From positions 1 to 63,061 of the forward strand of contig JASLFJ010000029.1 in NCBI GenBank assembly GCA_030150665.1: a stretch of 63,061 nucleotides of DNA. The letters run 5' to 3'. A program made the position numbers and the translations under genes. Origin of the DNA: Enterococcaceae bacterium. Its GTDB lineage: Bacteria; Bacillota; Bacilli; Lactobacillales; Catellicoccaceae. Positions 43,831-52,743 of this stretch are shown here, piece after piece; within the stretch, counting starts at the first letter, position 1; the number at the start of each line of letters is the position of its first letter. The notes under the pieces were generated by a model. That model was not told where the DNA came from, ran no database searches, and saw only the letters and a program-made list of their open reading frames with translations.

Positions 43831-45903
43831 TTAGTCTTTAACAACTAACGCATCAACATCCATTAAGTCATTAATATAAGTCGCTAATGTTGATAACATC
43901 GCTAAACGATTGTTTCGAATAGCTTCTTCATCTACCATAACCATCGTCGTATCAAAATATTCATGAATGAGTTCTCTTAATGTCATTAAATTCATTAATT
44001 TTTGAGCAATCGTCTGCTCTTGATTGATTATCATTTGATTCATCGCATCATATAATTTTTGTTCTGCTTCTTGTTCAAAATACTTAGGATCAACTGGTGT
44101 AGCTGCTTCCTCTGCTTTTTTTGCCAGTTGCACAACACGAGTTAGTGCCTCAATAGTTGATCTAAAGGTATCCTCTTGACTGAACTCATTTAATAACCGA
44201 CTCACTTCAAAGATTTGCGTTAAATCCTCAGGATCTGCATTCAGTGAGGCTTCAATAATATCTCCTCGAACGCCTTGTAACATGAGATATTGTTTCATAC
44301 GCGCATATAAAAATTCTCGGAATATAGCACCCGGTGCCACTAATGTAACGCCATAGCGCTCTAAATCTTGATTAATGTGGTCAATAAATTGTGTTTGAAT
44401 CCGTGCTAACGGAAATTGCCAATCACGATCTGCTAAAATACGCACAATGCCAAACGCTTGACGTCTTAAAGCGTATGGATCATTAGATCCTGTTGGTAAA
44501 AGATCAACAGAAAAGAAGCTATATAATGTATCGAGACGATCTGCAATGGCAAGCGCTGCGCCAACATTAGATTGTGGTAATTTACCTTCACTACTTTTTG
44601 GTAAATAATGTTCACGAATAGCTTGTGCTACAGAAGTGCTACGTCCTTGATGTTTGGCATAAATCTCACCCATAATACCTTGAAGTTCTGGAAACTCATC
44701 TACCATATGCGTTACTAAATCAAATTTATAACACTGAGCTGCTTCATTAAGGGCAACACGTTCTTGTTCTGTCAGGCCAAAATAAGGAGCTAAAAGCTCT
44801 GCAAGATAAGTCACTCGCGCCATTTTTTGTGCCATCGATCCTAATTTTTCATGAAAGGCCACATCTTTTAACTTATCTAGTGCTGTTTGAATAGGTAATT
44901 TTAAATCTTCTTCATAAAAGAACATCGCATCTTCTAACCGTGCCGTCAATACTTTTTCATTACCTAAACGCACTTTATCTAAGTGCTTATCATTTCCATT
45001 GCGTACCGCAAAAAAGTGTGGCAATAACTGTCCACGTTCATCTCTAATTTCAAAATAACGTTGATGTTCTTTCATCGTTGTAATCAGTACTGGCTCAGGT
45101 AAGGTTAAGTATTTTTCTTTAAAGTGTCCAACAAAAACGGTTGGATACTCAACAAGTTGGGTCACTTCTTCTAATAATCCTTCATCTAAAGTCACTTTCC
45201 AATTGTTTTTTTCAACATAAGTATTAATTTGACGTAAAATCTCTTCTTTTCTCTCATCTGGATCAACCCATACAAAAACTGATTTCATCTGTGCTACATA
45301 TGTATTCGGTGCCTTAATTTCTACAGCATCTCCTAAAAAACGGTGTCCTTGAGAGATATTTCCAGAGCATACGTCAAACACTTGAAATGGTAACACGGTT
45401 TCATCAAGTAAAGCAACAACCCAATGCACCGGACGAATATAAGTAAATAAATGACTACCCCATCTCATAGAAACTGGGAAATTAAGATCCATCACAACTG
45501 AAGATAATCCTTGAAGCACTTCATCAGCTGATTTTCCTGGGATAAATTTTTCTAAGTGCACATAATCAACACCATTAACAGTTTCAAAAAAGATATCTTC
45601 TGTCGTCATTTTTTGACCACGAACAAATCCTTCAGCAGCCTTACTCCAAGAACCGTCCTCATTTAAAGCAATTGCTTTTGAAGGTCCTTTAACTTTTACC
45701 GTTTCATCTTCTTGTCCTTTATCTAATCCAGTAATCAAAACCCCAAAGCGTCGCGGTGTCGCAAATGCATCAATGTGTTCATAACCTAATCGATGCTCAG
45801 CTAAATAAGCAATTGTTTTCTCTTTTAATTGTTCCATCGTTGGCCGTACAACATGAGCGGGCATCTCTTCTAAACCGATTTCTAATAAAAATTGATGTTT
45901 CAT
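43831..45903 (-). CDS. glyS: Glycyl-tRNA synthetase beta subunit
   Basis: The 690-residue beta subunit of the alpha2-beta2 bacterial glycyl-tRNA synthetase, contributing tRNA binding. It begins MKHQFLLEIGLEEMPAHVV and contains the HD-like and anticodon-binding segments (ALAIADRLDTLYSFF, SNDPYALRRQAFGIVRIL) typical of GlyS. 13 bp after glyQ in a T-box-controlled operon. Confidence 0.97.
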   Translation of the reverse strand: MKHQFLLEIGLEEMPAHVVRPTMEQLKEKTIAYLAEHRLGYEHIDAFATPRRFGVLITGLDKGQEDETVKVKGPSKAIALNEDGSWSKAAEGFVRGQKMTTEDIFFETVNGVDYVHLEKFIPGKSADEVLQGLSSVVMDLNFPVSMRWGSHLFTYIRPVHWVVALLDETVLPFQVFDVCSGNISQGHRFLGDAVEIKAPNTYVAQMKSVFVWVDPDERKEEILRQINTYVEKNNWKVTLDEGLLEEVTQLVEYPTVFVGHFKEKYLTLPEPVLITTMKEHQRYFEIRDERGQLLPHFFAVRNGNDKHLDKVRLGNEKVLTARLEDAMFFYEEDLKLPIQTALDKLKDVAFHEKLGSMAQKMARVTYLAELLAPYFGLTEQERVALNEAAQCYKFDLVTHMVDEFPELQGIMGEIYAKHQGRSTSVAQAIREHYLPKSSEGKLPQSNVGAALAIADRLDTLYSFFSVDLLPTGSNDPYALRRQAFGIVRILADRDWQFPLARIQTQFIDHINQDLERYGVTLVAPGAIFREFLYARMKQYLMLQGVRGDIIEASLNADPEDLTQIFEVSRLLNEFSQEDTFRSTIEALTRVVQLAKKAEEAATPVDPKYFEQEAEQKLYDAMNQMIINQEQTIAQKLMNLMTLRELIHEYFDTTMVMVDEEAIRNNRLAMLSTLATYINDLMDVDALVVKD

Positions 45904-45916
45904 TCTTCTACCCCTC

Positions 45917-46807
45917 CTAGACTTGATCTTCTTTTAATAAAGGAAATCCTAATTTTTCACGTTCAGATACAAATTGTTGTGCAACACGGCGAGCAAGATG
46001 ACGAATACGTGCTAAATAACCTGCACGCTCAGTTACCGATACAACACCTCTGGCATCCAATACATTAAAGGTATGGCTACATTTTAAAATATAATCATAA
46101 GCTGGGTGTACTAAACCTTGATCTAAACACTGAATAGCTGTCGTTTCATACGTTTGAAATAATTGAAGTAATACGTCTGGATCACTAACTTCAAAGGAAT
46201 ACACAGAATGTTCATATTCTGGTTGTTGGAAAATTTCTCCGTATTTTACCCCTTTAGTCCACTCAATATCATAAACATTATCTACCCCTTGTAAATAAGA
46301 GGCAAGACGTTCTAATCCGTATGTAATCTCAACCGTTGTAGGGTGGCACTCTAACCCACCCACTTGTTGAAAATACGTAAATTGTGTCACTTCCATACCA
46401 TCTAGCCAAACTTCCCAGCCTAAACCAGCACAACCCATCGATGGATTTTCCCAGTTATCTTCTACAAAACGGACATCGTGTGCTAATAGATCTAAACCTA
46501 ATACACGTAAACTTTCTAAATAACGCTCTTGAATATCAATCGGACTTGGTTTCATCACCACTTGAAACTGATGATGTTGATATAACCGATTGGGATTTTC
46601 TCCGTATCTACCATCAGCAGGACGTCTTGAAGGCTCTACATAAGCTGCATTCCAAGGCTCTGGTCCAATGGCACGTAAAAAAGTATAAGGACTCATCGTT
46701 CCAGCCCCTTTTTCTGTATCATAAGCTTGCATTAATACACAGCCTTGCTCTCCCCAATAACGTTGTAACGTTTGAATAATATCTTGAAATGTTAATCCTT
46801 GCTTCAT
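45917..46807 (-). CDS. glyQ: Glycyl-tRNA synthetase alpha subunit
   Basis: The 296-residue catalytic subunit (class II core) that activates glycine. Family motifs include LTFQDIIQTLQRYWGEQGC, GPEPWNAAYVEPSRRP, and LGWEVWLDGMEVTQFTYFQQ. ATG at 46807 follows a GTG codon in frame; AGGAG is 9 nt from the ATG. Preceded by a T-box leader. Confidence 0.98.
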   Translation of the reverse strand: MKQGLTFQDIIQTLQRYWGEQGCVLMQAYDTEKGAGTMSPYTFLRAIGPEPWNAAYVEPSRRPADGRYGENPNRLYQHHQFQVVMKPSPIDIQERYLESLRVLGLDLLAHDVRFVEDNWENPSMGCAGLGWEVWLDGMEVTQFTYFQQVGGLECHPTTVEITYGLERLASYLQGVDNVYDIEWTKGVKYGEIFQQPEYEHSVYSFEVSDPDVLLQLFQTYETTAIQCLDQGLVHPAYDYILKCSHTFNVLDARGVVSVTERAGYLARIRHLARRVAQQFVSEREKLGFPLLKEDQV

Positions 46808-46828
46808 CACAACTCACTCCTTATTTTT

Positions 46829-47048
46829 TGGCATAAAAAAACCCTATGCCTATCCTAGAATAAGCATAGGGACGATAACATTATCGCGGTTCCACCCTAC
46901 TTTTAAGACACTTGTCTTAACTCTTCATTACACGCATTGCTCCAAAGTGCCAAATTTTATCCTCTTTTGCCCTAGCTTTCACCATCCTAGAGTCGCTATA
47001 TCTAAGATTAAGATAAAACCCTCTTTTTCATCGCAATCACTTATTTTC
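46829..47048 (-). promoter_or_regulatory. Glycyl T-box riboswitch leader of glyQS
   Basis: Minus-strand leader of about 220 nt with the diagnostic T-box AGGGTGGAACCGCG (about 46893-46906). It is followed by a terminator hairpin CCCTATGC...GCATAGGG and seven T (46832-46871). Stem I lies upstream; a GGC triplet at 46949-46951 followed by A is the likely glycine specifier. Uncharged tRNA-Gly stabilises the antiterminator and allows glyQS transcription. Confidence 0.93.
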
Positions 47049-47053
47049 TTATC

Positions 47054-47082
47054 ATAGTATCTTGATTTTTAAGCTTTGTCAA
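47054..47082 (-). promoter_or_regulatory. Promoter of the glyQS T-box transcript
   Basis: Minus strand TTGACA (47077-47082), 17-nt spacer, TACTAT (47054-47059), immediately before the T-box leader. Confidence 0.85.
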
Positions 47083-47170
47083 GTAAAATTGTTCTCTTAG
47101 CATTGACGAATAAAAAAAGATCCGTTAAGGTTAATACATCAACGCTAGCAACTAAAAGGAGGTCTCTTTT

Positions 47171-48076
47171 ATGTGGTTTATTCCAGCACTTATTACAATT
47201 ATCTGTTGGGGGACTGCGGATTTATACTATAAAAAAGCGAATCCACCTCATGAAGCTTATAGTGCTATTAAAACGGTGATTTTAGTAGGTTGCATTATGG
47301 GACTGCACTTTTTAGGTTATTATATTCTTTATTTAGGTATCTCTTATGAAGCTATAAATTTTATCAAATACTTACCCGTCTCTTTAAGCTATATTATCTC
47401 TATGGCTATTGGTTATTGGGGGCTTAAATATATTGAACTTTCAATTGCCTCTCCCATCAGCAATGCTTCTGGAGCCGTTTCTGCACTGTTAACTTTTTTA
47501 ATTTTTGGTGCCACCATGAATCTCATTCAATTTAGTGCGATTTTAACGATCTCAATCTCTATTATCTTACTCGCCTTTATTGAACACCGACAAGAAGTCC
47601 CTGTATTAGAGATTTCAGATCAAGACGTCTTCAAATACCGCTTCGGCCCTTGGGCTATTTTACTGCCTATTTTATATTGTCTCATTGATGGATTAGGGAC
47701 CTTTTTAGATGGGTATTATTTAGAATTTGGACACGTCATGTCTGAAGATCAAGCAAATATGAGCTATGAATTAACCTTTTTCCTATTAGCACTGATTTTA
47801 TGGTTTTATCTTGAACGTGTGAAAAAACATCCAGTACGCATCTTTTATGAGCGCGAAAAAACACTCGCTGCCGTTTATGAAACGATCGGTCAATTTTTCT
47901 ATATTCAAGCAATTGCTAGCCGTGCTGTAATTGTTGCCCCTATGATTGCTTCATATAGTGTTGTTTCTGTACTACTTTCACGCATCTTTTTAAAAGAATA
48001 TTTATCAAAAATACAATATATTTTAATTACTCTTATTTTACTTGCGATATTTATTCTAGGATTTTATGATAGTTAA
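47171..48076 (+). CDS. EamA/DMT-family membrane transporter
   Basis: A 301-residue protein with ten predicted membrane helices in two EamA-like halves (first half about 1-135, second about 155-300, the latter with VIVAPMIASYSVVSVLLSRIFLKEYLS typical of DMT exporters). Substrate unknown; many relatives export amino acids or metabolites. AAAAGGAGG precedes ATG. A weak TTGACG-N17-TAAGGT promoter lies at 47103-47131. The chorismate mutase gene follows by 15 bp. Confidence 0.87.
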   Translation: MWFIPALITIICWGTADLYYKKANPPHEAYSAIKTVILVGCIMGLHFLGYYILYLGISYEAINFIKYLPVSLSYIISMAIGYWGLKYIELSIASPISNASGAVSALLTFLIFGATMNLIQFSAILTISISIILLAFIEHRQEVPVLEISDQDVFKYRFGPWAILLPILYCLIDGLGTFLDGYYLEFGHVMSEDQANMSYELTFFLLALILWFYLERVKKHPVRIFYEREKTLAAVYETIGQFFYIQAIASRAVIVAPMIASYSVVSVLLSRIFLKEYLSKIQYILITLILLAIFILGFYDS

Positions 48077-48091
48077 CGAAAGGATGATACG

Positions 48092-48364
48092 ATGGATCAA
48101 GCATTCAATCAAGCAAGACAAGATATTGAAACGATTGATGCAGCACTAATACAGCTGCTTATTGAGCGTTTCTTGCATATTGAAACGATTAAAAACTATA
48201 AACAAGAACATCATTTACCGATTTATTGTCCAAAGCGTGAACAACACCTATTAGATGAGCTTCATCAACAGTTAAAAAATAATCCTGCCAAACCTTATAT
48301 TACAGCAATCTATCAAGAACTGCTGACTCAATCAAAAAATTTCCAAAAACATTTTGATCAGTAA
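48092..48364 (+). CDS. Chorismate mutase (AroQ class)
   Basis: A 90-residue all-helical protein: ARQDIETIDAALIQLLIERFLHIETIKNYKQ and YCPKREQHLLDEL carry the Arg, Lys and Glu residues that bind chorismate in AroQ enzymes. The reaction turns chorismate into prephenate, toward Phe and Tyr. Stand-alone short form, translated 15 bp after the EamA transporter. A link between the transporter and aromatic amino acids is possible but only suggested by adjacency. Confidence 0.85.
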   Translation: MDQAFNQARQDIETIDAALIQLLIERFLHIETIKNYKQEHHLPIYCPKREQHLLDELHQQLKNNPAKPYITAIYQELLTQSKNFQKHFDQ

Positions 48365-48521
48365 GGGTTGTATTTATCAAATATCTATGTTAATATAAAG
48401 AAAGTGATATTTGCGTTTTAAGTTTTAAAGAATTGAGTTATTTCATTTTTATAAAGTAATTCCTCTTTTTATCTTATCAACACAAAATATTGCAACTATT
48501 ATTCAATTGGAGGAACTACAC

Positions 48522-48722
48522 ATGCAAACAGGTACAGTAAAATGGTTTAACTCAGACAAAGGTTTTGGATTCATCACAATCGAAGAAGGAAATGACGTAT
48601 TCGCACATTTCTCACAAATCCAAGGTGAAGGATTTAAAACATTAGAAGAAGGTCAAACAGTAACGTTTGAAATCGAAGAAAGCGATCGCGGACCACAAGC
48701 GATTAACATCGTTAAAAACTAA
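48522..48722 (+). CDS. Cold-shock protein (CspA family)
   Basis: A 66-residue OB-fold RNA chaperone: TGTVKWFNSDKGFGFI (RNP1) and DVFAHFSQI (RNP2). ATG at 48522 has TTGGAGGA at 8 nt; an upstream in-frame ATG at 48507 gives an unneeded extension. The 5' region of 150 bases without a gene suits the long structured leader typical of csp mRNAs. Followed by a strong terminator. Confidence 0.96.
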   Translation: MQTGTVKWFNSDKGFGFITIEEGNDVFAHFSQIQGEGFKTLEEGQTVTFEIEESDRGPQAINIVKN

Positions 48723-48738
48723 TTTTAATGACTAACTC

Positions 48739-48772
48739 AAACCACTATAAGTTCGCTTATAGTGGTTTTTTT
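48739..48772 (+). terminator. Terminator of the cold-shock gene
   Basis: AACCACTATAAG-TTCG-CTTATAGTGGTT followed by TTTTT: a 12-bp stem closed by a stable TTCG tetraloop. Confidence 0.92.
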
Positions 48773-48863
48773 ATGCTGTTTTGTCTAAAATAAGCGTTTA
48801 TTGATAAATTATGATAAAATAATGAACAGGAAAAAACACATTGTGTTAGAAAGGATGCTTCTT

Positions 48864-49325
48864 ATGACTTTTTATACCTATCATTATCTAGAATCGCAAA
48901 AAACCGTAGGGAGTTTTGTCAAATATGGTATTATCTTTGCTTTATTGATTATCTCAATTACCGCCTTTATTTTATATATGAGACATCGCTTACAGACAAA
49001 ATACCGCGATTTAACGATTATTACTTTTTTAATTTTATTATTTTTACTGATTGTCCAATTTTCAGACTACTCACAAGATCAAGCCAATCATCAAAATCTT
49101 TCACGCATGGCTTTTTTTATCCAACAAGTCGCTAAAGATAATGATATAGATCCTAATGATATTTTAGTTAACTCAACACGGTTTTCAGATGGAGTGATTT
49201 TAAATTTCAATCAACACTTTTACCGTGTTTCTTTAAGTAATGAACAAAATTTCTATCAATTAGAAGAAACGTATCTCATTCATGATAAAGTAACCATTAT
49301 CGATCAACCCGATACATCTCAATAA
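48864..49325 (+). CDS. DUF3290 family membrane protein
   Basis: A 153-residue protein with two N-terminal membrane helices (about 18-40 and 50-68) and an outward or cytosolic C-terminal domain (LSRMAFFIQQVAKDNDIDPND). It matches the DUF3290 family found in lactic acid bacteria and habitually paired with a DUF421 protein, as here, 16 bp downstream. The frame is open to 48801, but ATG at 48864 has AAAGGA at 8 nt. Function unknown. Confidence 0.8.
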   Translation: MTFYTYHYLESQKTVGSFVKYGIIFALLIISITAFILYMRHRLQTKYRDLTIITFLILLFLLIVQFSDYSQDQANHQNLSRMAFFIQQVAKDNDIDPNDILVNSTRFSDGVILNFNQHFYRVSLSNEQNFYQLEETYLIHDKVTIIDQPDTSQ

Positions 49326-49341
49326 TATAAGGAGGATCTTT

Positions 49342-49980
49342 ATGCAGCTTTATACACCGGTGATTATTAAATTAGCCTTAGGCTTTTTATGTATTATTTT
49401 TCAAATTAATATTTTAGGAAAGAGTAATTTAGCACCTAGCTCTGCTATGGATCAAGTCCAAAACTATGTACTTGGGGGCATTATCGGTGGCGTGATTTAT
49501 AACGATAATATTTCAATTACCCAATTTGTCCTCGTCTTAATTATTTGGACTGTCCTTGTTCTTACAGTTAAATTTGCGAAAGAACATAATCATACAATTA
49601 AACACTTAATCGATGGTAAGCCTATTACTTTAATTCAAAATGGCATCCTTAATGTGCCCGAATGCTTAAAAAATGGAATTTCTGCCAATGAATTAATGTT
49701 TCAATTGCGCTCTGATGGTATTTATGAAATTAGTCAAGTCAAACGAGCCATTTTAGAACAAAATGGTCAGCTGACCATTATTTTATTTGGAGATGAAAAT
49801 GTAAGATATCCAATCATTGTCGATGGTCTTGAAAATTTCGATGTCTTAGACTTAATCCAAAAAGATGAACAGTGGTTATTAGAACAAGTACAAGCACAAG
49901 GCTTTAATTCCATTAATGATATTTATCTTGGAGAATATGTAACAGGAGAACTGATTTTATATCGCTATCCAGAGACTTAA
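49342..49980 (+). CDS. DUF421 (YetF-like) membrane protein
   Basis: A 212-residue protein with three N-terminal membrane helices, then a cytosolic alpha/beta domain: KPITLIQNGILNVPECLKNGISANELMFQLR and VKRAILEQNGQLTI are the DUF421 signatures. Bacillus relatives (YetF, YdfR/S) have structural but no firm functional descriptions. Same operon as the DUF3290 gene; AAGGAGG precedes the ATG. Confidence 0.87.
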   Translation: MQLYTPVIIKLALGFLCIIFQINILGKSNLAPSSAMDQVQNYVLGGIIGGVIYNDNISITQFVLVLIIWTVLVLTVKFAKEHNHTIKHLIDGKPITLIQNGILNVPECLKNGISANELMFQLRSDGIYEISQVKRAILEQNGQLTIILFGDENVRYPIIVDGLENFDVLDLIQKDEQWLLEQVQAQGFNSINDIYLGEYVTGELILYRYPET

Positions 49981-50096
49981 ACTAATACTAGGCTAAATGT
50001 GTAGTGGATGCTTAAGTACAGCGTTTTATCAAACTCTAATGAACTAAGCTATCTTCATAGTTTCTACGGTTAAGCACAAGGCTTCCTTGCAAAGAT

Positions 50097-50133
50097 AAAA
50101 AACACACAACGAAGTTTTCGTTGTGTGTTTTTT
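50097..50133. terminator. Bidirectional terminator between the DUF421 gene and the sulfur fusion gene
   Basis: AAAAAACACACAACGAA / TTCGTTGTGTGTTTTTT around a 3-nt loop, between converging genes. Confidence 0.92.
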
Positions 50134-50140
50134 TATTTTT

Positions 50141-52537
50141 TTAAATAAATAACTGCATTGAGGCTGTCTCACTTGCACCTAAAAACGTAGCAACCCCACC
50201 ATAATCTACAAAATCAAACAGTTCTTCTTCTGTAATTCCCATCACATCCATACTCATCGTACATGCAATAAATTTCACACCTAATTGATGTGCTTGCCAA
50301 ATCATCTCAGGAAGGGGGGTGACGTGTTTTTCTTTCATAATTTGATTCATCATACGTCTTCCCATCCCTCCCATATTCATTGAAGACAGTGGTAATTTAG
50401 AAGCATTTTTAGGTAAAAAGATATCAAACATTTTCGCGAACCCTTTCTTTTTTACGGGTTGTTTTTTTAATGCACTCAGTCCCCAAAATGTAAAAAATAA
50501 GGTAACAGGTTTACCCATAGCAGCTGCTCCAGAGGCAATAATCATCGATGCTAAAACTTTATCCATATCTCCACTAAAGACAACCATCGTCACTCCATCT
50601 TGAAGATGAGATACTTCTGTTTGCACAGAAGCTACTTTAAAACCCCCTTTTTGTAGCCGAATACGCATCAACCCATCTGCTTCTGTCATTTCATAAACAC
50701 TATTTCCTGTTTTTTCCGCCCAAGCACACACATCGTGATAAAACCCAGCATCAGAAGATAAAACACAAATAGTCTCTCCTTCTTGAATCTTTTGCATCGT
50801 TTCATTGACTTGAATAATCGGTCCTGGACACTGCATCACAGTAGCATCAATTGTATATCGATCTTCAGTAACGACTTGCTTTACTGTTTCTTTCACCTTT
50901 TCCACTCCTTGATCTATATTTTGATGTGGCGCTACAACGGGAACGGGCCATACTGTTTTTATGCCTTGTTGATAGGTTTTAAAGCCACCTTCTAAATTCT
51001 TAGCAGTCAAGCCATAAGCTTGTAGTAAACGTACTGCACGGTATCCTCTTAACCCAACTTGACAGAAAACATAGATGATCTGATCTTTAGGTAGCTCCTG
51101 AATACGTTCACTTAACTCAGATAAGGGAATATGATGACTTGTGTTTATCGTTCCTTGTTCCACTTCTACGGCTTCTCGTACATCTAATAAATACGCATCT
51201 TCTGCAACTAAATGATCAACTTCTTGCCAAGAAAAGACAGGAATTTGTCCTGTTAACACAAGGTCACATATAGCACCTAACTGTTGAAGTGGATCTACCC
51301 ACTTTGTTTTTTGTGGATGATAAGCAAAATCAATCCCTTTAATGCTTGGTAACGTCTTCTGATAAGTCCGCAACATATTTAAAAGGTTCACACGCTCCCA
51401 AACACCTGTTTTCCCAATCACCTGCGCACCGAAACACATCCCTTGTGGATCCATAATCACTTTTAGCGCGATCGGATCTAATGAGCCGATGCCAGGATCT
51501 TGAAGTGTAGGATACGTATGAATAGCTTGATAATGATCTTGATCATCCTGATCAGCTAGCTCTGACTCTGGTATCCCAAAACTCGCTATTTCCAGATCAA
51601 AACACTGAAAATAAACAGGAGCCTCTGTTCCCTGTTCTGTATCAAGCGCCTCATCTAAACTTGTATCTTTTTCTAACACTTTATTCGTTAATGCCCAAAT
51701 CTTATGCATTAATGCATGAGGATGTCCTACGCTTTCTATAGGATAAATATGTAACTGTTCCAGTACATCTTGATCTTCACTGAGTGCTTTAGAAATACCT
51801 TGTGGATACACAAGCACCGGTGTTTCTTGATGGAGCACAATAACGTGATCAGCTGTTACTACGTGTCCGTCACTTAATATAAGTTCATGATCATTGATGA
51901 TATCTTGAATATGTTGATTTAACGATAAAGCAATCCCTTGTTGACTACATACCTCTTGAACTAAAGCAGCCATCTCTTGATCTAAAAGATTAGGGAAAAG
52001 GTGCGTCTGATCGGTAATGATATGAACAAAAGCCCCTTGCTTTACTAAATATTCAGCAAGCTGAACACTGATCGGACCGCCTCCTAAAATCACAACATCT
52101 CCTGTTATTTTAGCTAATTGCGCTTTTGATAACAAGACCTCGCTATCTGCATCCACCCATGTATCTGGATAGGCCAAATCAGGAAATAAGGCTTGTTTTT
52201 GTTGCTGATACGTTGCAATAAAAAGCCCATCATAAAAGAACACTTGATCATCTGCTAAATATAACTTTTGTGCTTTTGGATCAACAGTCACTTGATCTGT
52301 ATTATAAACAGAAATGCCTAATGCTTTTAGCTGATCAGGCCAAGTGACTGGCTTTTCTTCCCACATCACTCTTAACTCATCAAACCAATATGCTATATCT
52401 GGGGCTAAAGACATTGGCGCATTCCCATCATAAATGACGATCACCTCATCTAAAGGAGATAAACGCTTTAATCGTTTAGCAAGACTCACCGCTGGCATAT
52501 CTGATCCTAAAATAATCCATAATTTTTGTTTTTGCAT
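50141..52537 (-). CDS. Four-domain sulfur-transfer fusion: degenerate CoA-disulfide-reductase fold + rhodanese + TusA + DsrE-like
   Basis: A 798-residue protein. Residues 1-440 have the CoA-disulfide reductase fold, but the first FAD-binding glycine motif reads LGSDMPAV and the redox Cys position is Asp (about residue 47, MSLAPDIAYWF). The NAD(P)-binding motif VVILGGGPISVQLAEYL is kept. A rhodanese domain follows (about 445-530, active loop CQVGLRGYRA). Next comes a TusA-like domain (about 555-625, MQCPGPIIQVN) and a DsrE-family domain (about 635-798) with Cys in FIACTMSMDVMGI. Parts two to four form a persulfide relay; the first part is probably a scaffold. AGGAGG lies 7 nt before ATG. Divergent from the reductase operon. 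Confidence 0.88.
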   Translation of the reverse strand: MQKQKLWIILGSDMPAVSLAKRLKRLSPLDEVIVIYDGNAPMSLAPDIAYWFDELRVMWEEKPVTWPDQLKALGISVYNTDQVTVDPKAQKLYLADDQVFFYDGLFIATYQQQKQALFPDLAYPDTWVDADSEVLLSKAQLAKITGDVVILGGGPISVQLAEYLVKQGAFVHIITDQTHLFPNLLDQEMAALVQEVCSQQGIALSLNQHIQDIINDHELILSDGHVVTADHVIVLHQETPVLVYPQGISKALSEDQDVLEQLHIYPIESVGHPHALMHKIWALTNKVLEKDTSLDEALDTEQGTEAPVYFQCFDLEIASFGIPESELADQDDQDHYQAIHTYPTLQDPGIGSLDPIALKVIMDPQGMCFGAQVIGKTGVWERVNLLNMLRTYQKTLPSIKGIDFAYHPQKTKWVDPLQQLGAICDLVLTGQIPVFSWQEVDHLVAEDAYLLDVREAVEVEQGTINTSHHIPLSELSERIQELPKDQIIYVFCQVGLRGYRAVRLLQAYGLTAKNLEGGFKTYQQGIKTVWPVPVVAPHQNIDQGVEKVKETVKQVVTEDRYTIDATVMQCPGPIIQVNETMQKIQEGETICVLSSDAGFYHDVCAWAEKTGNSVYEMTEADGLMRIRLQKGGFKVASVQTEVSHLQDGVTMVVFSGDMDKVLASMIIASGAAAMGKPVTLFFTFWGLSALKKQPVKKKGFAKMFDIFLPKNASKLPLSSMNMGGMGRRMMNQIMKEKHVTPLPEMIWQAHQLGVKFIACTMSMDVMGITEEELFDFVDYGGVATFLGASETASMQLFI

Positions 52538-52567
52538 ACTTCATCCTCCTTATTTTCTACATGTTTA

Positions 52568-52596
52568 AATATACCCCCTATAAGTATATTCGTCAA
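52568..52596 (-). promoter_or_regulatory. Promoter of the four-domain fusion gene
   Basis: Minus strand TTGACG (52591-52596), exact 17-nt spacer, TATATT (52568-52573). The operator-like element at 52571-52587 fills nearly all of the spacer. Confidence 0.8.
52571..52587. promoter_or_regulatory. CsoR/CstR-type operator, site 1
   Basis: ATACCCCCTATAAGTAT: ATAC-N9-GTAT with a C-tract, lying between -35 and -10. The second copy at 52709-52725 has the same length and ends. C-tract elements of this kind are bound by CsoR/CstR persulfide- or copper-sensing repressors. No such repressor gene lies in the window. Confidence 0.6.
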
Positions 52597-52679
52597 CTCC
52601 TACTATATGGTCATAATTATGATCTTCATAAAATAGAAATCCTTTAATATTATGATATTAATTTATATATGTGCTTCGC

Positions 52680-52708
52680 TTGACTTTTAACTTATTTCAT
52701 GTTTATAT
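52680..52708 (+). promoter_or_regulatory. Promoter of the rhodanese-CoA reductase operon
   Basis: TTGACT (52680-52685), 17-nt spacer, TTATAT (52703-52708), running straight into operator site 2. Confidence 0.75.
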
Positions 52709-52725
52709 ATACCCATACAAGGTAT
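52709..52725. promoter_or_regulatory. CsoR/CstR-type operator, site 2
   Basis: ATACCCATACAAGGTAT, with inverted arms ATACC and GGTAT, directly after the -10. Shares ATACCC and GTAT at the same 17-nt spacing with site 1 on the divergent promoter. Confidence 0.6.
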
Positions 52726-52743
52726 TAAAAGGAGGCGATAATC

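Noticed and set aside
47076..47279. Plus-strand open frame of 67 codons beginning in the glyQS promoter
   Set aside because: It overlaps the T-box promoter and the start of the EamA transporter in another frame, with no family resemblance.
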